A model generated the notes under the pieces. The model saw only the letters and a program-made list of their open reading frames with translations. It did no database searches and was not told the origin of the DNA. Below are positions 37,349 through 46,006 of a DNA stretch of 64,000 bases, in pieces. How positions within the stretch are numbered: position 1 is the first letter of the stretch; every line of letters begins with the position of its first letter. Source of the stretch: Streptomyces sp. NBC_00193 (GTDB taxonomy: Bacteria > Actinomycetota > Actinomycetes > Streptomycetales > Streptomycetaceae). The position numbers and the translations under genes are program-made. The stretch spans positions 1,860,001-1,924,000 of the forward strand of contig NZ_JAPEMM010000001.1 in NCBI RefSeq assembly GCF_026342735.1, given 5' to 3'.

Positions 37349-37617
37349 CTGCGCCTCAAACGCCGGCGGGGCTGGTTTGTGGTGGGGTCTGGGTGCTGCG
37401 GGGGTGGGTCGGCGCCGGGGCCGGGGTGGGGTGTCGGCCTGGACTGCATGATTTAGGCGCCCCCCGCGCTACTCCGACAGGGCGCGGCGTGTTCTCGCGC
37501 CACAAATCACGCTTTACGTCCCGGCCGACACCCCACCCCGTCCCCGTCCCCGACCCGCGCCGCCGCCCCCAGCCCCACCGGGGGCAATCTCAGCCGCGCC
37601 GGCGTTTGAGGCGCGGA
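37349..37617. repeat. large imperfect inverted repeat, about 95-base arms
   Basis: The left arm (37349-37443) reads, in reverse complement, much like the right arm (37521-37617). Both carry the CGCCGGCG/GTTTGAGG core at the outer end and a GGTGGGGTGTCGGCC-type block at the inner end. The 75-base centre has its own shorter mirror, GATTTAGGCGC against GCGCCACAAATC. It could be a miniature transposable element or a very long RNA hairpin. No terminal target duplication was identified. Confidence 0.6.
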
Positions 37618-37862
37618 GTCTGGGGCGGAGCCCCAGGGGTCCGGGCGGAGCCCGGGACCCGCTTCTCGGCCCGCCCGGGGGCATTTCAGCCGTCCGGCGT
37701 TTGAGGACCGGGGTCCGGGGCGGAGCCCGGGATCACGCCGCTTTCGGGCTGCCGATTTCAGCCTCGCCGGCGTTTGAGGCGCGGGGTCTGGGGCGGAGCC
37801 CCAGGGGGTCCGGGCGCAGCCCGGGGCCCCGCTTTCAGCCCGTCCGGCGTTTGAGGACCGGG
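37588..37862. repeat. four dispersed copies of the CCGGCGTTTGAGG repeat
   Basis: Copies around 37588-37616, 37684-37712, 37756-37784 and 37832-37862 share TCAGCC, then (G)CCGGCGTTTGAGG, then GCGCGG or ACCGGG, and are separated by GC hairpins. One inverted copy is at 37351-37378 and a further copy at 53459-53488. The unit is a familiar interspersed repeat of Streptomyces chromosomes and always lies between genes here. Confidence 0.75.
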
Positions 37863-38049
37863 GCAGGGCCGGCCCTGGGAGCGGTGGAAGGGTGGGTAGG
37901 GGACTTGCCCCGCAGGGCCCACCACCCCCGCCGGGCCACCGCCGGTCGGAGGCCGGCGCAGCGGCGCGAAGCCGGGGAGGGCCGCCAGGGCCGAGCCGCG
38001 CGAGCGGCGCGTCAAAAAGGAATGGCGCCCGGTATGTGAGGGTTGGGGG

Positions 38050-38730
38050 ATGCGGATCCTCGTTGTCGAAGACGAAGTCAGCCTCGCCGATTCACTGCGG
38101 CGCGGCCTCTCCGCCGACGGCCACTGGGTCGATCTCGCCCACGACGGCCACCGCGGCCTGGACCTGGCCCTCACCGGAGGCCCGTACGACGTGGTGCTCC
38201 TCGACCTGATGCTCCCGGGCCTCTCGGGCTACGAGATCTGCACCCGGATGCGCTCCCACGGCGTCGCCACCCCCGTGCTGATGCTGACCGCGAAGGACGG
38301 CGAGTACGACGAGGCCGAGGGGCTGGACTCGGGCGCGGACGACTACCTGACGAAGCCGTTCTCCTTCGTCGTCCTCGCCGCCCGCCTCCGAGCACTGACC
38401 CGCCGCACCGCCACCGCCCGGCCCGCCGTCCTCCAGGCCGGGGACCTCGTGCTCGACGCCCAGGGCCGCCGCTGCCGCCGCGGCACGCACGAGATCGAGC
38501 TGACCGCCCGCGAGCTCGGCGTGCTGGGCTGCCTGATGGAGCAGCCCGGCCGGGCCGTCGCCAAGCAGGACATCCTCGACGAGGTCTGGGACGGCCCGCA
38601 CGGCATCGACCCGAACATCGTCGAGGTCTACGTCTCCTCGCTCCGCCGGAAGATCGACGCCCCCTTCGGCCGCCGCTCGATCCTCACCGTGCACGGCACG
38701 GGCTACCGGATGGCCCCGGACGGTGGCTGA
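38050..38730 (+). CDS. OmpR-family response regulator
   Basis: 226 residues. The receiver domain has the acidic residues in VVEDE, the phospho-acceptor Asp in VVLLDLMLPGLSG, Thr in LMLTAKD and Lys in YLTKPFS. The winged-helix output domain (about 125-222) includes LTARELGVLGCLMEQPGRAV and ends HGTGYRMAPDGG. The stop overlaps the start of the histidine kinase gene by eight bases, so the two form a translationally coupled two-component pair. Cell-envelope genes follow immediately, which are possible targets. ATG at 38050 has GAGGGTTGGGG before it. Confidence 0.93.
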   Translation: MRILVVEDEVSLADSLRRGLSADGHWVDLAHDGHRGLDLALTGGPYDVVLLDLMLPGLSGYEICTRMRSHGVATPVLMLTAKDGEYDEAEGLDSGADDYLTKPFSFVVLAARLRALTRRTATARPAVLQAGDLVLDAQGRRCRRGTHEIELTARELGVLGCLMEQPGRAVAKQDILDEVWDGPHGIDPNIVEVYVSSLRRKIDAPFGRRSILTVHGTGYRMAPDGG

Positions 38731-40126
38731 GCCCCCCTCCAGGCCGCGGCCCCGGCGCCTCGGCAGTCTCCGCGCACGCGCCGCCGCGGCCGCCGCCCTC
38801 GCGATGGCCGCCGTCCTGGCCGCCGGCGGGCTGTGGCTGTACACCCTGCTGCGCGCCAACCTCATCGAGAACACCACCGGCCGCACCGAGCTCGCCGCGC
38901 GCAAGGTGGCCGCCCAGTACGACACCGGGAGCCTCCCGGCCGCCGGCCGGCTGCCCGCGCCCGAGGACGGGGTCGACCTGGTCCTCGTACGGAACGCGGC
39001 CGGGACGGTCGTGGCCACCAGCGGGGACCTGAAGGACACTCCGGAGCTCACGGAGCTGAGCCCCGCGCCCGGCCGGGACATGCGGTCGGCCGTTCTGCCG
39101 CCCGCACGCCCCGGCGCACAGCGGCGCGTGGTGGTCGCCGTGGACGCGCCCGGCCCGCCGGGGGCGCACGACCCGCACACCGTCTACGCCGCGACCGTGC
39201 TCGGCGACGTCGACGACGCCAACCGGGCCGTCGCGCTCGGGTTGCTGGCCGGTGCGCCTCCGCTGATCGCCTTCGCGGCGGCCCTGGCCTGGTGGGTGAC
39301 GGGCCATGCGCTGCGCCCGGTCACCGCGATCCGCACCGGGCTGGCGGCGGTCACCGGGAGCGAGCTGGACCGGCGGGTCCCGGACCCGGGCGGCGCCGAC
39401 GAGATCGCGCAGCTGGCCCGGACGGTCAACGAGACGCTCGACCGGCTGGAGCGCAGCGACGCCCGCCAGCGGCAGTTCACCGCCGACGCCTCGCACGAGC
39501 TGCGCAACCCCCTCGCGGCCGTCCGGTCCCGGCTGGAGGTGGCGCTGCGGGACCCCGACCGGGAGTCGGTGGCCGCCGCGCTGGCCGATACCGAGCGGCT
39601 GCAGGGCATCGCGGCCGATCTGCTCCTGCTGGCCCGGCTGGACGGCGGGCCGGCGCCGCGCACCGAGCCGGTGGACCTCGCGCTGCTGGCCGCCGAGGAC
39701 GCGGCGCGGCGCCCGGAGCCCCGGGTCGCGCTACGGCTGGACGCGCGGGCTCCCGTACCGGCCGCCGGGGATCCGGCGCGGCTGGAGCGGGCGCTGGCCA
39801 ACCTGGTGGACAACGCGCTGCGGTACGCCCGTACCGGGGTCGTGGTCCGGGCCTCGGCCGAGGACGGCTGGGCGCTGCTGGAGGTCACGGACGACGGGCC
39901 GGGCATCCCGGAGACCGACCGCGACCGGGTCTTCGAGCGGTTCGTGCGGCTGGACGCGGACCGGAGCCGGGCCGGCGGCGGCACCGGCCTGGGGCTGGCC
40001 ATCGCCCGGGAGATCGCCCGGGCGCACGGCGGCGAGGTCAGCGCGCTCCCCGCGCCCGCAGGCGGCGGCGCCCGCCTGGTGCTGCGCGTGCCCGCCTCGG
40101 CCGGATCCGGCCCCGCCGGGACCTGA
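38723..40126 (+). CDS. sensor histidine kinase
   Basis: 467 residues. Two membrane spans (AAAAALAMAAVLAAGGLWLYTLL near 20-45, and ALGLLAGAPPLIAFAAALAWWV near 170-195) enclose an outer sensor region of about 125 residues. A HAMP domain (GHALRPVTAIRTGLAAVTGS) follows. The H box FTADASHELRNPLAAV carries the phosphorylated His, and the ATPase has the N box LVDNALRYA, the G1 box DDGPGIP and the G2 box GTGLGLAIAREIA. GTG at 38723 overlaps the regulator gene. The signal is unknown; the downstream genes suggest envelope stress. Confidence 0.93.
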   Translation: MAEPPSRPRPRRLGSLRARAAAAAALAMAAVLAAGGLWLYTLLRANLIENTTGRTELAARKVAAQYDTGSLPAAGRLPAPEDGVDLVLVRNAAGTVVATSGDLKDTPELTELSPAPGRDMRSAVLPPARPGAQRRVVVAVDAPGPPGAHDPHTVYAATVLGDVDDANRAVALGLLAGAPPLIAFAAALAWWVTGHALRPVTAIRTGLAAVTGSELDRRVPDPGGADEIAQLARTVNETLDRLERSDARQRQFTADASHELRNPLAAVRSRLEVALRDPDRESVAAALADTERLQGIAADLLLLARLDGGPAPRTEPVDLALLAAEDAARRPEPRVALRLDARAPVPAAGDPARLERALANLVDNALRYARTGVVVRASAEDGWALLEVTDDGPGIPETDRDRVFERFVRLDADRSRAGGGTGLGLAIAREIARAHGGEVSALPAPAGGGARLVLRVPASAGSGPAGT

Positions 40127-40203
40127 GGCGCCGCACCCGCCCCTGAAGGCGTCCTCAGGACCCTCAGGTTTCCTTCAGCACCGCTCCCCCAGCATCGGGA
40201 GGC

Positions 40204-41469
40204 ATGAGCGCCCACCGAAGGAAGCCCCGGGGACAGAAGCCGCCGGTGCCCGTGTCCCGCCGCCGCAGGCTCATCCGCACCCTGCTGGCCTCCGGCTGCG
40301 CCCTGGTGGTGCTCGCGGGGGCGACCGCCTGGTACCTGTACGACGACCTCGCCTCCAGCATCGGCAGCTCGAAGGCCCTGGAGGGTGCCGAGAAGTCGAA
40401 GTTCGGCGATACGAACATCCTGCTGATGGGTCTGGACAGCCGCCGGGACCAGAACGGCGAGGACCTCCCGCCGGCCATCCTCGACAAGCTGCACGCGGGC
40501 GCGAGCTCCGAGGTCGGCGGCTACAACACCAACACGCTGATCCTGCTGCACGTCCCCGGCGACGGGGGCAGGGCGCAGGCCTTCTCGGTGCCGCGCGACG
40601 ACTTCGTCGACCTGCACGGGGTGCCCGGGTTCACCGGCAAGGCCAAGATCAAGGAGGCGTACGGGCGGGCGAAGGCCAAGGTCGAGGAGCAGCTCGCCGC
40701 CAAGGGGGTCACGGACCGGCGGCAGCTGGAGCGCGAGGGGCGCGAGGCGGGGCGCAAGGCGGAGATCGAGACGGTGCGCACCTTCCTGGGGGTGCCGATC
40801 GACCACTTCGCCGAGCTGAACCTGGCCGGTTTCTACCACCTGGCGGACGCGCTGGGCGGCGTACCGGTGTGTCTGAACCACGCGGTGAAGGACAAGAACT
40901 CCGGGGCCGACTTCTCGGCGGGGCGGCACACGCTCAACGGTCAGGAGTCGCTGGCCTTCGTCCGTCAGCGGATGGGTCTGACCATGGGCGACCTGGACCG
41001 GACGAAGCGGCAGCAGGCGTTCCTGGCGGGGGCGACCTACAAGCTGAACCAGGCCGGGACCTTCACCGATCCGGTGAAGCTGATGAAGCTGATCGACTCG
41101 GCGAAGCAGGACGTCGTCACCGATCGGGGATGGGACCTGCTGTCGTTCGTGAAGCAGGCGAAGAACCTGTCCGGGGGCAACGTGGAGTTTGTGACCCTTC
41201 CCATCGAGCGCTTCGACAGGAACCATGGCGCGGAGATAAACGTCGTAGACGATATGAAGATAAAGCGGTTCATAGCCGAGCGGATCGGGCCCGGGGCCTC
41301 TGCGAGCCCGAGCGCGCCTGGCACCGCTCCCTCCTCACCGGGCACGCCGGCCCCGCAGGAATCCGCCCCGGGCCCGTCCCGGAGCTCCGCACCGGCCCCC
41401 GCGCCCGCACCCTCCCAGAGCAGCGGAACCCCCGCCATCGACGGCGGCGGCGTCCCGTGCGTGGACTGA
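40204..41469 (+). CDS. LytR-CpsA-Psr (LCP) family cell-wall glycopolymer ligase
   Basis: 421 residues. A basic N-terminus (RKPRGQKPPVPVSRRRR) and one membrane span (LLASGCALVVLAGATAWYLY) place the catalytic domain outside the cell. LCP motifs are visible: NILLMGLDSRRD, NTNTLILLHVPGDGGRAQAF, SVPRDDFVDLHG, KIKEAYGRAKAKVEEQL, and AFVRQRMGLTMGDLDRTKRQ with the conserved Arg residues. LCP enzymes transfer lipid-linked glycopolymers such as teichoic-type polymers to peptidoglycan. A Pro/Ser tail ends the protein. ATG at 40204 follows GGGAGGC. The next gene overlaps its 3' end. Confidence 0.93.
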   Translation: MSAHRRKPRGQKPPVPVSRRRRLIRTLLASGCALVVLAGATAWYLYDDLASSIGSSKALEGAEKSKFGDTNILLMGLDSRRDQNGEDLPPAILDKLHAGASSEVGGYNTNTLILLHVPGDGGRAQAFSVPRDDFVDLHGVPGFTGKAKIKEAYGRAKAKVEEQLAAKGVTDRRQLEREGREAGRKAEIETVRTFLGVPIDHFAELNLAGFYHLADALGGVPVCLNHAVKDKNSGADFSAGRHTLNGQESLAFVRQRMGLTMGDLDRTKRQQAFLAGATYKLNQAGTFTDPVKLMKLIDSAKQDVVTDRGWDLLSFVKQAKNLSGGNVEFVTLPIERFDRNHGAEINVVDDMKIKRFIAERIGPGASASPSAPGTAPSSPGTPAPQESAPGPSRSSAPAPAPAPSQSSGTPAIDGGGVPCVD

Positions 41470-42878
41470 AACCCCTGACCTCGGCGGGCGCGCGCCGCCG
41501 CACGGAAGCACTGCTCCTCGTCCTCGTCCTCGCCGTGACCATTTCCGGCCACGTCGCCGCCGGCCTCGCGATGAACGACGAGCTGCCGCCCGGCCTCACC
41601 GGCTTCGTGGTCAGCATGACGCTGCTCGCGCTGGTGGGGCACCTGGCCGTGCGCCGGTTCGCGGCGTACGCGGATCCGCTGGTCTTCCCGCTGGCCCTGC
41701 TGCTGACCGGGCTGGGGCTGGTGCTGCTGCACCGCCTCGACCAGGGGTACCTGGAGCGGTACAACTCCCCGGCGACGGCTCCCGGCCAGCTGATGTGGAC
41801 GGTGATCGGCGTAGCGGCCTGCATCGCGGTGCTGGCGCTCCTGCGCGACCACCGGCTGCTCCAGCGGTTCATCTACATCACGATGGTCGTGGCGCTGGTG
41901 GCCCTGATCGCGCCCGCCTTCTTCGGTGCGGACACCTACGGGGCGAAGCGCTGGATCAAGTTCGGCGGGCTGTCGGTGCAGCCCGGCGAGTTCGTGAAGA
42001 TCATGATCGCGGTCTTCTTCGCGGGCTACCTGGTGATCCACCGCGACGCGCTGGCCCTGTCGGGGCGCAAGTTCCTGGGCATGCGGCTGCCGCCGATGCG
42101 CCAGCTCGGCCCGCTCATCACGGTGTGGATCATCTCGCTGCTCGTGCTGGTCTTCGAGCGCGACCTCGGCACCTCGCTGCTCTTCTTCGGCGTCTTCGTG
42201 GTCATGCTCTACGTGGCCACCGAGCGCACGAGCTGGATCGTCTGCGGTCTGGTCCTGGCCTCGGCGGGCGCCTTCGTCGTGGGCACGACGGAGCCGCACG
42301 TCAAGGCGCGCGTGGCCGCCTGGCTGAACCCGCTGTCGTACTACTGGAAGGACCGGCCGCCGGGCGTCGTCTCGGACCAGTCGGCGCAGGCGCTGTTCAG
42401 CTTCGGCACGGGCGGCATCTCCGGCACGGGCCTCGGCATGGGCCATCCCGAGCTGATCAAGTTCGCGGGCCGCAGCGACTTCATCCTGACGACGGTGGGC
42501 GAGGAGCTCGGCCTGGCCGGGGTCATGGCCGTCCTGATCCTCTACGCGCTCCTCGTGCAGCGCGGGCTGCGGATGGCGCTGGGCGCCCGCGACCCGTTCG
42601 GCAAGCTGCTGGCAGTGGGCCTGTCGTCCGCCCTGGCCCTCCAGGTCTTCATCGTGGCGGGCGGCGTCACGGGGCTGATCCCCCTGACGGGCAAGGCCCT
42701 GCCCTTCCTGGCCGCGGGCGGCTCGTCCCTGCTGGCCAACTGGATCATGATCGCCCTGTTGCTGCGCATCTCCGACAGCACCGAACGACAACGCGAGGCG
42801 GACGCCCGGGGCCCGGCGGAGACGACGATCACCCCCCTCGCCGGGTCCGAGCCCCACGCCACCGCGTCTTACAGGTAA
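41457..42878 (+). CDS. FtsW/RodA/SpoVE-family peptidoglycan polymerase
   Basis: 473 residues with about ten membrane spans. SEDS-family features include GAKRWIKFGGLSVQPGEFVK, the extracellular Asp/Glu-rich segments, and the C-terminal SDFILTTVGEELGLAG and GLIPLTGKALPFLAAGGSSLL blocks. These proteins polymerise glycan strands from lipid II, paired with a class B penicillin-binding protein; no such gene is adjacent here. GTG at 41457 overlaps the LCP gene by 13 bases, so the two are co-translated. The protein is likely the RodA-like copy for wall growth or sporulation and not the division-cluster FtsW, which sits in the dcw region. Confidence 0.93.
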   Translation: MRGLKPLTSAGARRRTEALLLVLVLAVTISGHVAAGLAMNDELPPGLTGFVVSMTLLALVGHLAVRRFAAYADPLVFPLALLLTGLGLVLLHRLDQGYLERYNSPATAPGQLMWTVIGVAACIAVLALLRDHRLLQRFIYITMVVALVALIAPAFFGADTYGAKRWIKFGGLSVQPGEFVKIMIAVFFAGYLVIHRDALALSGRKFLGMRLPPMRQLGPLITVWIISLLVLVFERDLGTSLLFFGVFVVMLYVATERTSWIVCGLVLASAGAFVVGTTEPHVKARVAAWLNPLSYYWKDRPPGVVSDQSAQALFSFGTGGISGTGLGMGHPELIKFAGRSDFILTTVGEELGLAGVMAVLILYALLVQRGLRMALGARDPFGKLLAVGLSSALALQVFIVAGGVTGLIPLTGKALPFLAAGGSSLLANWIMIALLLRISDSTERQREADARGPAETTITPLAGSEPHATASYR

Positions 42879-43765
42879 TCCTCCACGCGGCCGATCCGGT
42901 AGCCCTGCTCCTGTATCCGCTGGAGCATCCGGGTCGTCATCTCGGTCTCCGTCGTGCCCTTCAGCTCTGCGGGGCCGCGGAAGTGGGCCAGGATGATGTC
43001 ACCCGGTTTCAGGGCGGATCCCTCGGCGTACTGGAAGTTGTTGATCTGCATCGACACGCGCCACAGGAGGATCTGGGATATCCCGCACTCGTGCGCGGCC
43101 CTGAGGGTGTCGTCGTTGTGATTGCCGTATGGCGGGCGGAAGAGCGTCGGCCGCTTGCCGAAGCGCTTCTCCAGGCGTTCCTGCTGCCCGCATATCTCCT
43201 TCTTCTGTGCCTCGAAGGACAGGGTCCGGAGATTCGGGTGCGTCAGGGTGTGGTTGTTTATCGTGCTGTCGGAGCCGTTGTCGCGGAGCTTTTCGAAGTG
43301 GCCGTAGTCCGACGAGGCGATGTTGTCCGTCAGGAACATGCTGATCGGCAGCTTCAGATCGGCGGCCATCTTCAGGAACTCGGGGTTCTTCTCCGCGCCG
43401 TCGTCGAACGTCAGGAAGACGACCTTGTCGTCCGCCGGGACGGGTATTCGGTCGACGACCTGGACCCGCCCCGCCTTGGCCGGCGGGATCTGGGGTTTGA
43501 CGGCCGGCTTGGGCGCGTACTGGAGGGGGCCGCTGAGGCCCCACTTCTTGTAGGCCTCGTCCGCCGCGGCCACCGAGCCGCTGCCCGCGGCGGACGGGGA
43601 GGCCGCCCCCGGGGCCGCCCCCGAGGGCGCCGGCGTGGACCTCGTCTCCGTGGCCTTGCGTCCCATCCGTTCGATGGGATCCACGCTGTCCCCGCACCCC
43701 GTCAGGGACAGCGCGAGCGCGCCGGCCGTCAGCGTTCCGGCTACCAACCGGCGCGCGTGCTTCAC
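42869..43765 (-). CDS. lipoprotein polysaccharide deacetylase, second of a tandem pair
   Basis: 298 residues. A lipobox (ALSLTGC) follows the signal sequence MKHARRLVAGTLTAGALA, so the protein is anchored outside the cell. The NodB domain has VVFLTFDDGAEKNPEF (metal-binding Asp pair), NNHTLTHPN (metal-binding His pair) and LFRPPYGNHNDDT. Such enzymes deacetylate peptidoglycan or other wall sugars. Its start overlaps the stop of the upstream paralogue (ATGA, 43762-43765). Its 3' end overlaps the end of the convergent RodA-like gene by ten bases. The domain is about 55% alike to its partner by eye. Confidence 0.9.
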   Translation of the reverse strand: MKHARRLVAGTLTAGALALSLTGCGDSVDPIERMGRKATETRSTPAPSGAAPGAASPSAAGSGSVAAADEAYKKWGLSGPLQYAPKPAVKPQIPPAKAGRVQVVDRIPVPADDKVVFLTFDDGAEKNPEFLKMAADLKLPISMFLTDNIASSDYGHFEKLRDNGSDSTINNHTLTHPNLRTLSFEAQKKEICGQQERLEKRFGKRPTLFRPPYGNHNDDTLRAAHECGISQILLWRVSMQINNFQYAEGSALKPGDIILAHFRGPAELKGTTETEMTTRMLQRIQEQGYRIGRVEDYL

Positions 43766-44727
43766 AAGTAGTCCTCCAAGCGAGCCACGGCGTACCCCTT
43801 GTCCGTGACGGTCTTCATGACGTGACGGATCATGTCAGTCATGCTGCCCTTCCAGTCTTCCTTGCCCCGGAAGTGGGTGAGGATGATGTCGCCGGGATGC
43901 AGGTCCTTGTCCCACTCCCGCCAGTCCATCCGGTTCGGGAAGGCCTCTTCGTTCCACAGCGGAACGGCCTTGATCCCGCAGGACTTGGCCGCGCGCAGCG
44001 TGTCCTCGTTGTAGTTCCCGTACGGCGGCCGGAAGAGCGTCGGACGCTTGCCGAACGTCTTCTCGATCGTGTCCTGCTGCCCGCAGATCTCCTGGCGCTG
44101 CTTCTCGTACGAGAGCGCCGGCATGTAGCGGTGGTTGAGCGTGTGGTTGTTCAGCGTGACGCCCGCCGCCTGCATCTCCTTGAAGTACGGGTAGTTGTCC
44201 CGGACCAGGTAGTCGCTCAGGAAGGCGGTGTACGGGAGCTTCAGCTCCTGCATCATCTTCAGGAACTCGGGGTCCTTCTCGGCCCCGTCGTCGATCGTCA
44301 GGAAGACGACCTTCTCCTCCGTGGGGACGGTCGTGAAGACCGGGGGCAGCTCGTCCTGGCCCTCGACCTCGAAGCCGTCGCGGGTGGTGATCTCCGGCTT
44401 CTGCTTGGGCGCTTGCGGAGCGACGAGCGGCGGCTTGGTCAGCCCCCACTTCTTCGCGGCGACGATCCGCGCCTGCTGGAGGGCCTTCAGCTTCTCGGCG
44501 TAAGTGCCGAGCGCGCCGGCCGCTCCGGCCTGCTCGCCCGCGGCGCCCGCCGCGGCCTTCGCCTTGGCCGCCTTGTCCGGCGTCTCGGATCCGCCGGCCC
44601 CGCAGCCCGTGCCGAGTGCGGCGACGAGCAGTGCGGCCATCGCGGCCGTACCCAACCGGCCGCGTGCGACTGCCGCGATCCGGTGACCGTGTTGCGTCTT
44701 ATGTTCCGTTTGTCGGACTAGCTGCAT
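43762..44727 (-). CDS. lipoprotein polysaccharide deacetylase, first of a tandem pair
   Basis: 321 residues. The signal peptide is preceded by a polar start (MQLVRQTEHKTQHGHRIAAV) and ends in the lipobox AALGTGC. An Ala/Lys/Gly linker precedes the NodB domain with VVFLTIDDGAEKDPEF, NNHTLNHRY and LFRPPYGNYNEDT, so the metal site looks complete. It probably removes acetyl groups from wall polysaccharide. The next gene is a paralogue overlapping by four bases, indicating tandem duplication and coupled translation. The 5' region is AT-richer. A later start inside the first 30 residues is possible. Confidence 0.88.
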   Translation of the reverse strand: MQLVRQTEHKTQHGHRIAAVARGRLGTAAMAALLVAALGTGCGAGGSETPDKAAKAKAAAGAAGEQAGAAGALGTYAEKLKALQQARIVAAKKWGLTKPPLVAPQAPKQKPEITTRDGFEVEGQDELPPVFTTVPTEEKVVFLTIDDGAEKDPEFLKMMQELKLPYTAFLSDYLVRDNYPYFKEMQAAGVTLNNHTLNHRYMPALSYEKQRQEICGQQDTIEKTFGKRPTLFRPPYGNYNEDTLRAAKSCGIKAVPLWNEEAFPNRMDWREWDKDLHPGDIILTHFRGKEDWKGSMTDMIRHVMKTVTDKGYAVARLEDYL

Positions 44728-44827
44728 AGTTGGGGATCTTTACACCCTTCACGCACGCGTCGCGGGCGACACCGCGAGGGGAATCCGACCTTCCTCCGAG
44801 TGGCCCACCGTGGCCGACAATGGACCC

Positions 44828-46006
44828 GTGACCCCCGAAGACTTCGCCGCGCTCCTCGCCCCCGAGGGCCACGCCCTCCTCGACTCGCTCCGGGACTACG
44901 ACCCCGCCCAGGAGATCGCGGTCGCCACCCGGCTGCGCCGCGAGCACCCCGCCGCGCTGGTCTCCGCGGCCCTCGGACAGGCCCGGCTGCGCCAGCGCGC
45001 GGTCGCGAAGTTCGGGGCCGAGGACGCCCACCGGATGTACTTCACCCCCGGCGGCGGGGAGATGGCCACCCGCGCCTCGGTGGCCTCGTACCGCGCCGAG
45101 CGGCTCGCCGCCCTGGGCGTACGGAGCCTCGCGGACCTCTGCTGCGGGATCGGCGGCGACGCCCTCGCCCTGGCCCGGCTCGGCATCCGCGTCCTGGCGG
45201 TGGACCACGATCCGCTGACCGTCGCCGTGGCCCGCGCCAATGCCGCGGCGCTGGGGCTGGCGGACCTGATCGAGGTCCGGGAGGCCGATGTGACGGAGGT
45301 CGACACCGCGGGCTACGACGCCGTCTTCATCGACCCGGCCCGGCGGGGCGGGCGCGGCCGGATCTTCGACCCGGAGTCCTATTCGCCGCCGCTGTCCTGG
45401 GCGATCGCCACCGCCCGGGCCGCAAAGGTCGCCGCCATCAAGATCGCCCCGGGGATCCCGCACGAGGCGGTGCCCGCCGAGGCGCAGGCCGAGTGGATCT
45501 CCGACCAGGGGGACGTGAAGGAGGCCGTGCTGTGGTTCGGGACGGCGCCGGGCGAGATCCGCGCCACCCTGCTGCCCGGTCCGCGCGCGCTGGCGACCGC
45601 CGACCCGCTGCCCGATCCCGAGGCAGGCCCCGTCGGCCGCTACCTCTACGAGCCCGACGGCGCCGTGATCCGGGCCCACCTCGTCGCCGAGGTCGCCGAG
45701 CAGCTGGGCGGCCGGCTGATCGACCCGACCATCGCGTACATCACCGCGGACGAACTGCACGAGACCCCGTACGCGACCTCGTACGAGATCACCGACGTGC
45801 TGCCGTTCGGGCTGAAGAAGCTCAAGGCGCTGCTGCGCGAGCGCGGGGTCGGCATCCTCACGGTGAAGAAGCGCGGCTCGGCGATCGAGCCGGAGGAGCT
45901 GCGCAAGAAGGTCAAGCCGCAGGGGCCGAACTCCGCCACGGTGTTCCTGACCCGGGTCGGCGGGGCCCCCTCGATGCTGATCGGCTCACCGACCGGCCGG
46001 CCCTGA
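44828..46006 (+). CDS. class I SAM-dependent methyltransferase with THUMP-like C-terminal domain
   Basis: About 392 residues. The SAM-binding motif is VRSLADLCCGIGGDALALA followed by VLAVDHDPL, and a later DPARRGGRGRIF matches the catalytic region of nucleic-acid methyltransferases. The C-terminal domain (GILTVKKRGSAIEPEELRKK) is the THUMP-like module found in actinobacterial homologues, suggesting an RNA or nucleotide target. GTG at 44828 was preferred because GACAAT ends six bases earlier, the same arrangement as at coaA; GTG at 44810 is the alternative. The 3' end overlaps the convergent membrane-protein gene by 21 bases. Confidence 0.85.
   Translation: MTPEDFAALLAPEGHALLDSLRDYDPAQEIAVATRLRREHPAALVSAALGQARLRQRAVAKFGAEDAHRMYFTPGGGEMATRASVASYRAERLAALGVRSLADLCCGIGGDALALARLGIRVLAVDHDPLTVAVARANAAALGLADLIEVREADVTEVDTAGYDAVFIDPARRGGRGRIFDPESYSPPLSWAIATARAAKVAAIKIAPGIPHEAVPAEAQAEWISDQGDVKEAVLWFGTAPGEIRATLLPGPRALATADPLPDPEAGPVGRYLYEPDGAVIRAHLVAEVAEQLGGRLIDPTIAYITADELHETPYATSYEITDVLPFGLKKLKALLRERGVGILTVKKRGSAIEPEELRKKVKPQGPNSATVFLTRVGGAPSMLIGSPTGRP

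Larger units (their letters stand above)
37285..38049. other. repeat-rich gene-free region between groES and the two-component system
   Basis: 765 bases with no supported gene. The left half (37349-37617) is a large imperfect inverted repeat, described below. The right half (37588-37862) holds four copies of the CCGGCGTTTGAGG repeat, each followed by hairpins such as GTCTGGGGCGGAGCCCCAG. Frames that stay open here lack codon bias and are repeat artefacts. The stretch from 37865 to 38049 shows nothing clear. Confidence 0.7.

Noticed and set aside
37159..37704. Frames in the groES upstream repeat region
   Set aside because: They run through CIRCE sites and interspersed repeats; composition is repeat-driven.
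37701..38039. Open frame before the response regulator
   Set aside because: Built from CCGGCGTTTGAGG copies and hairpins; no coding signature.
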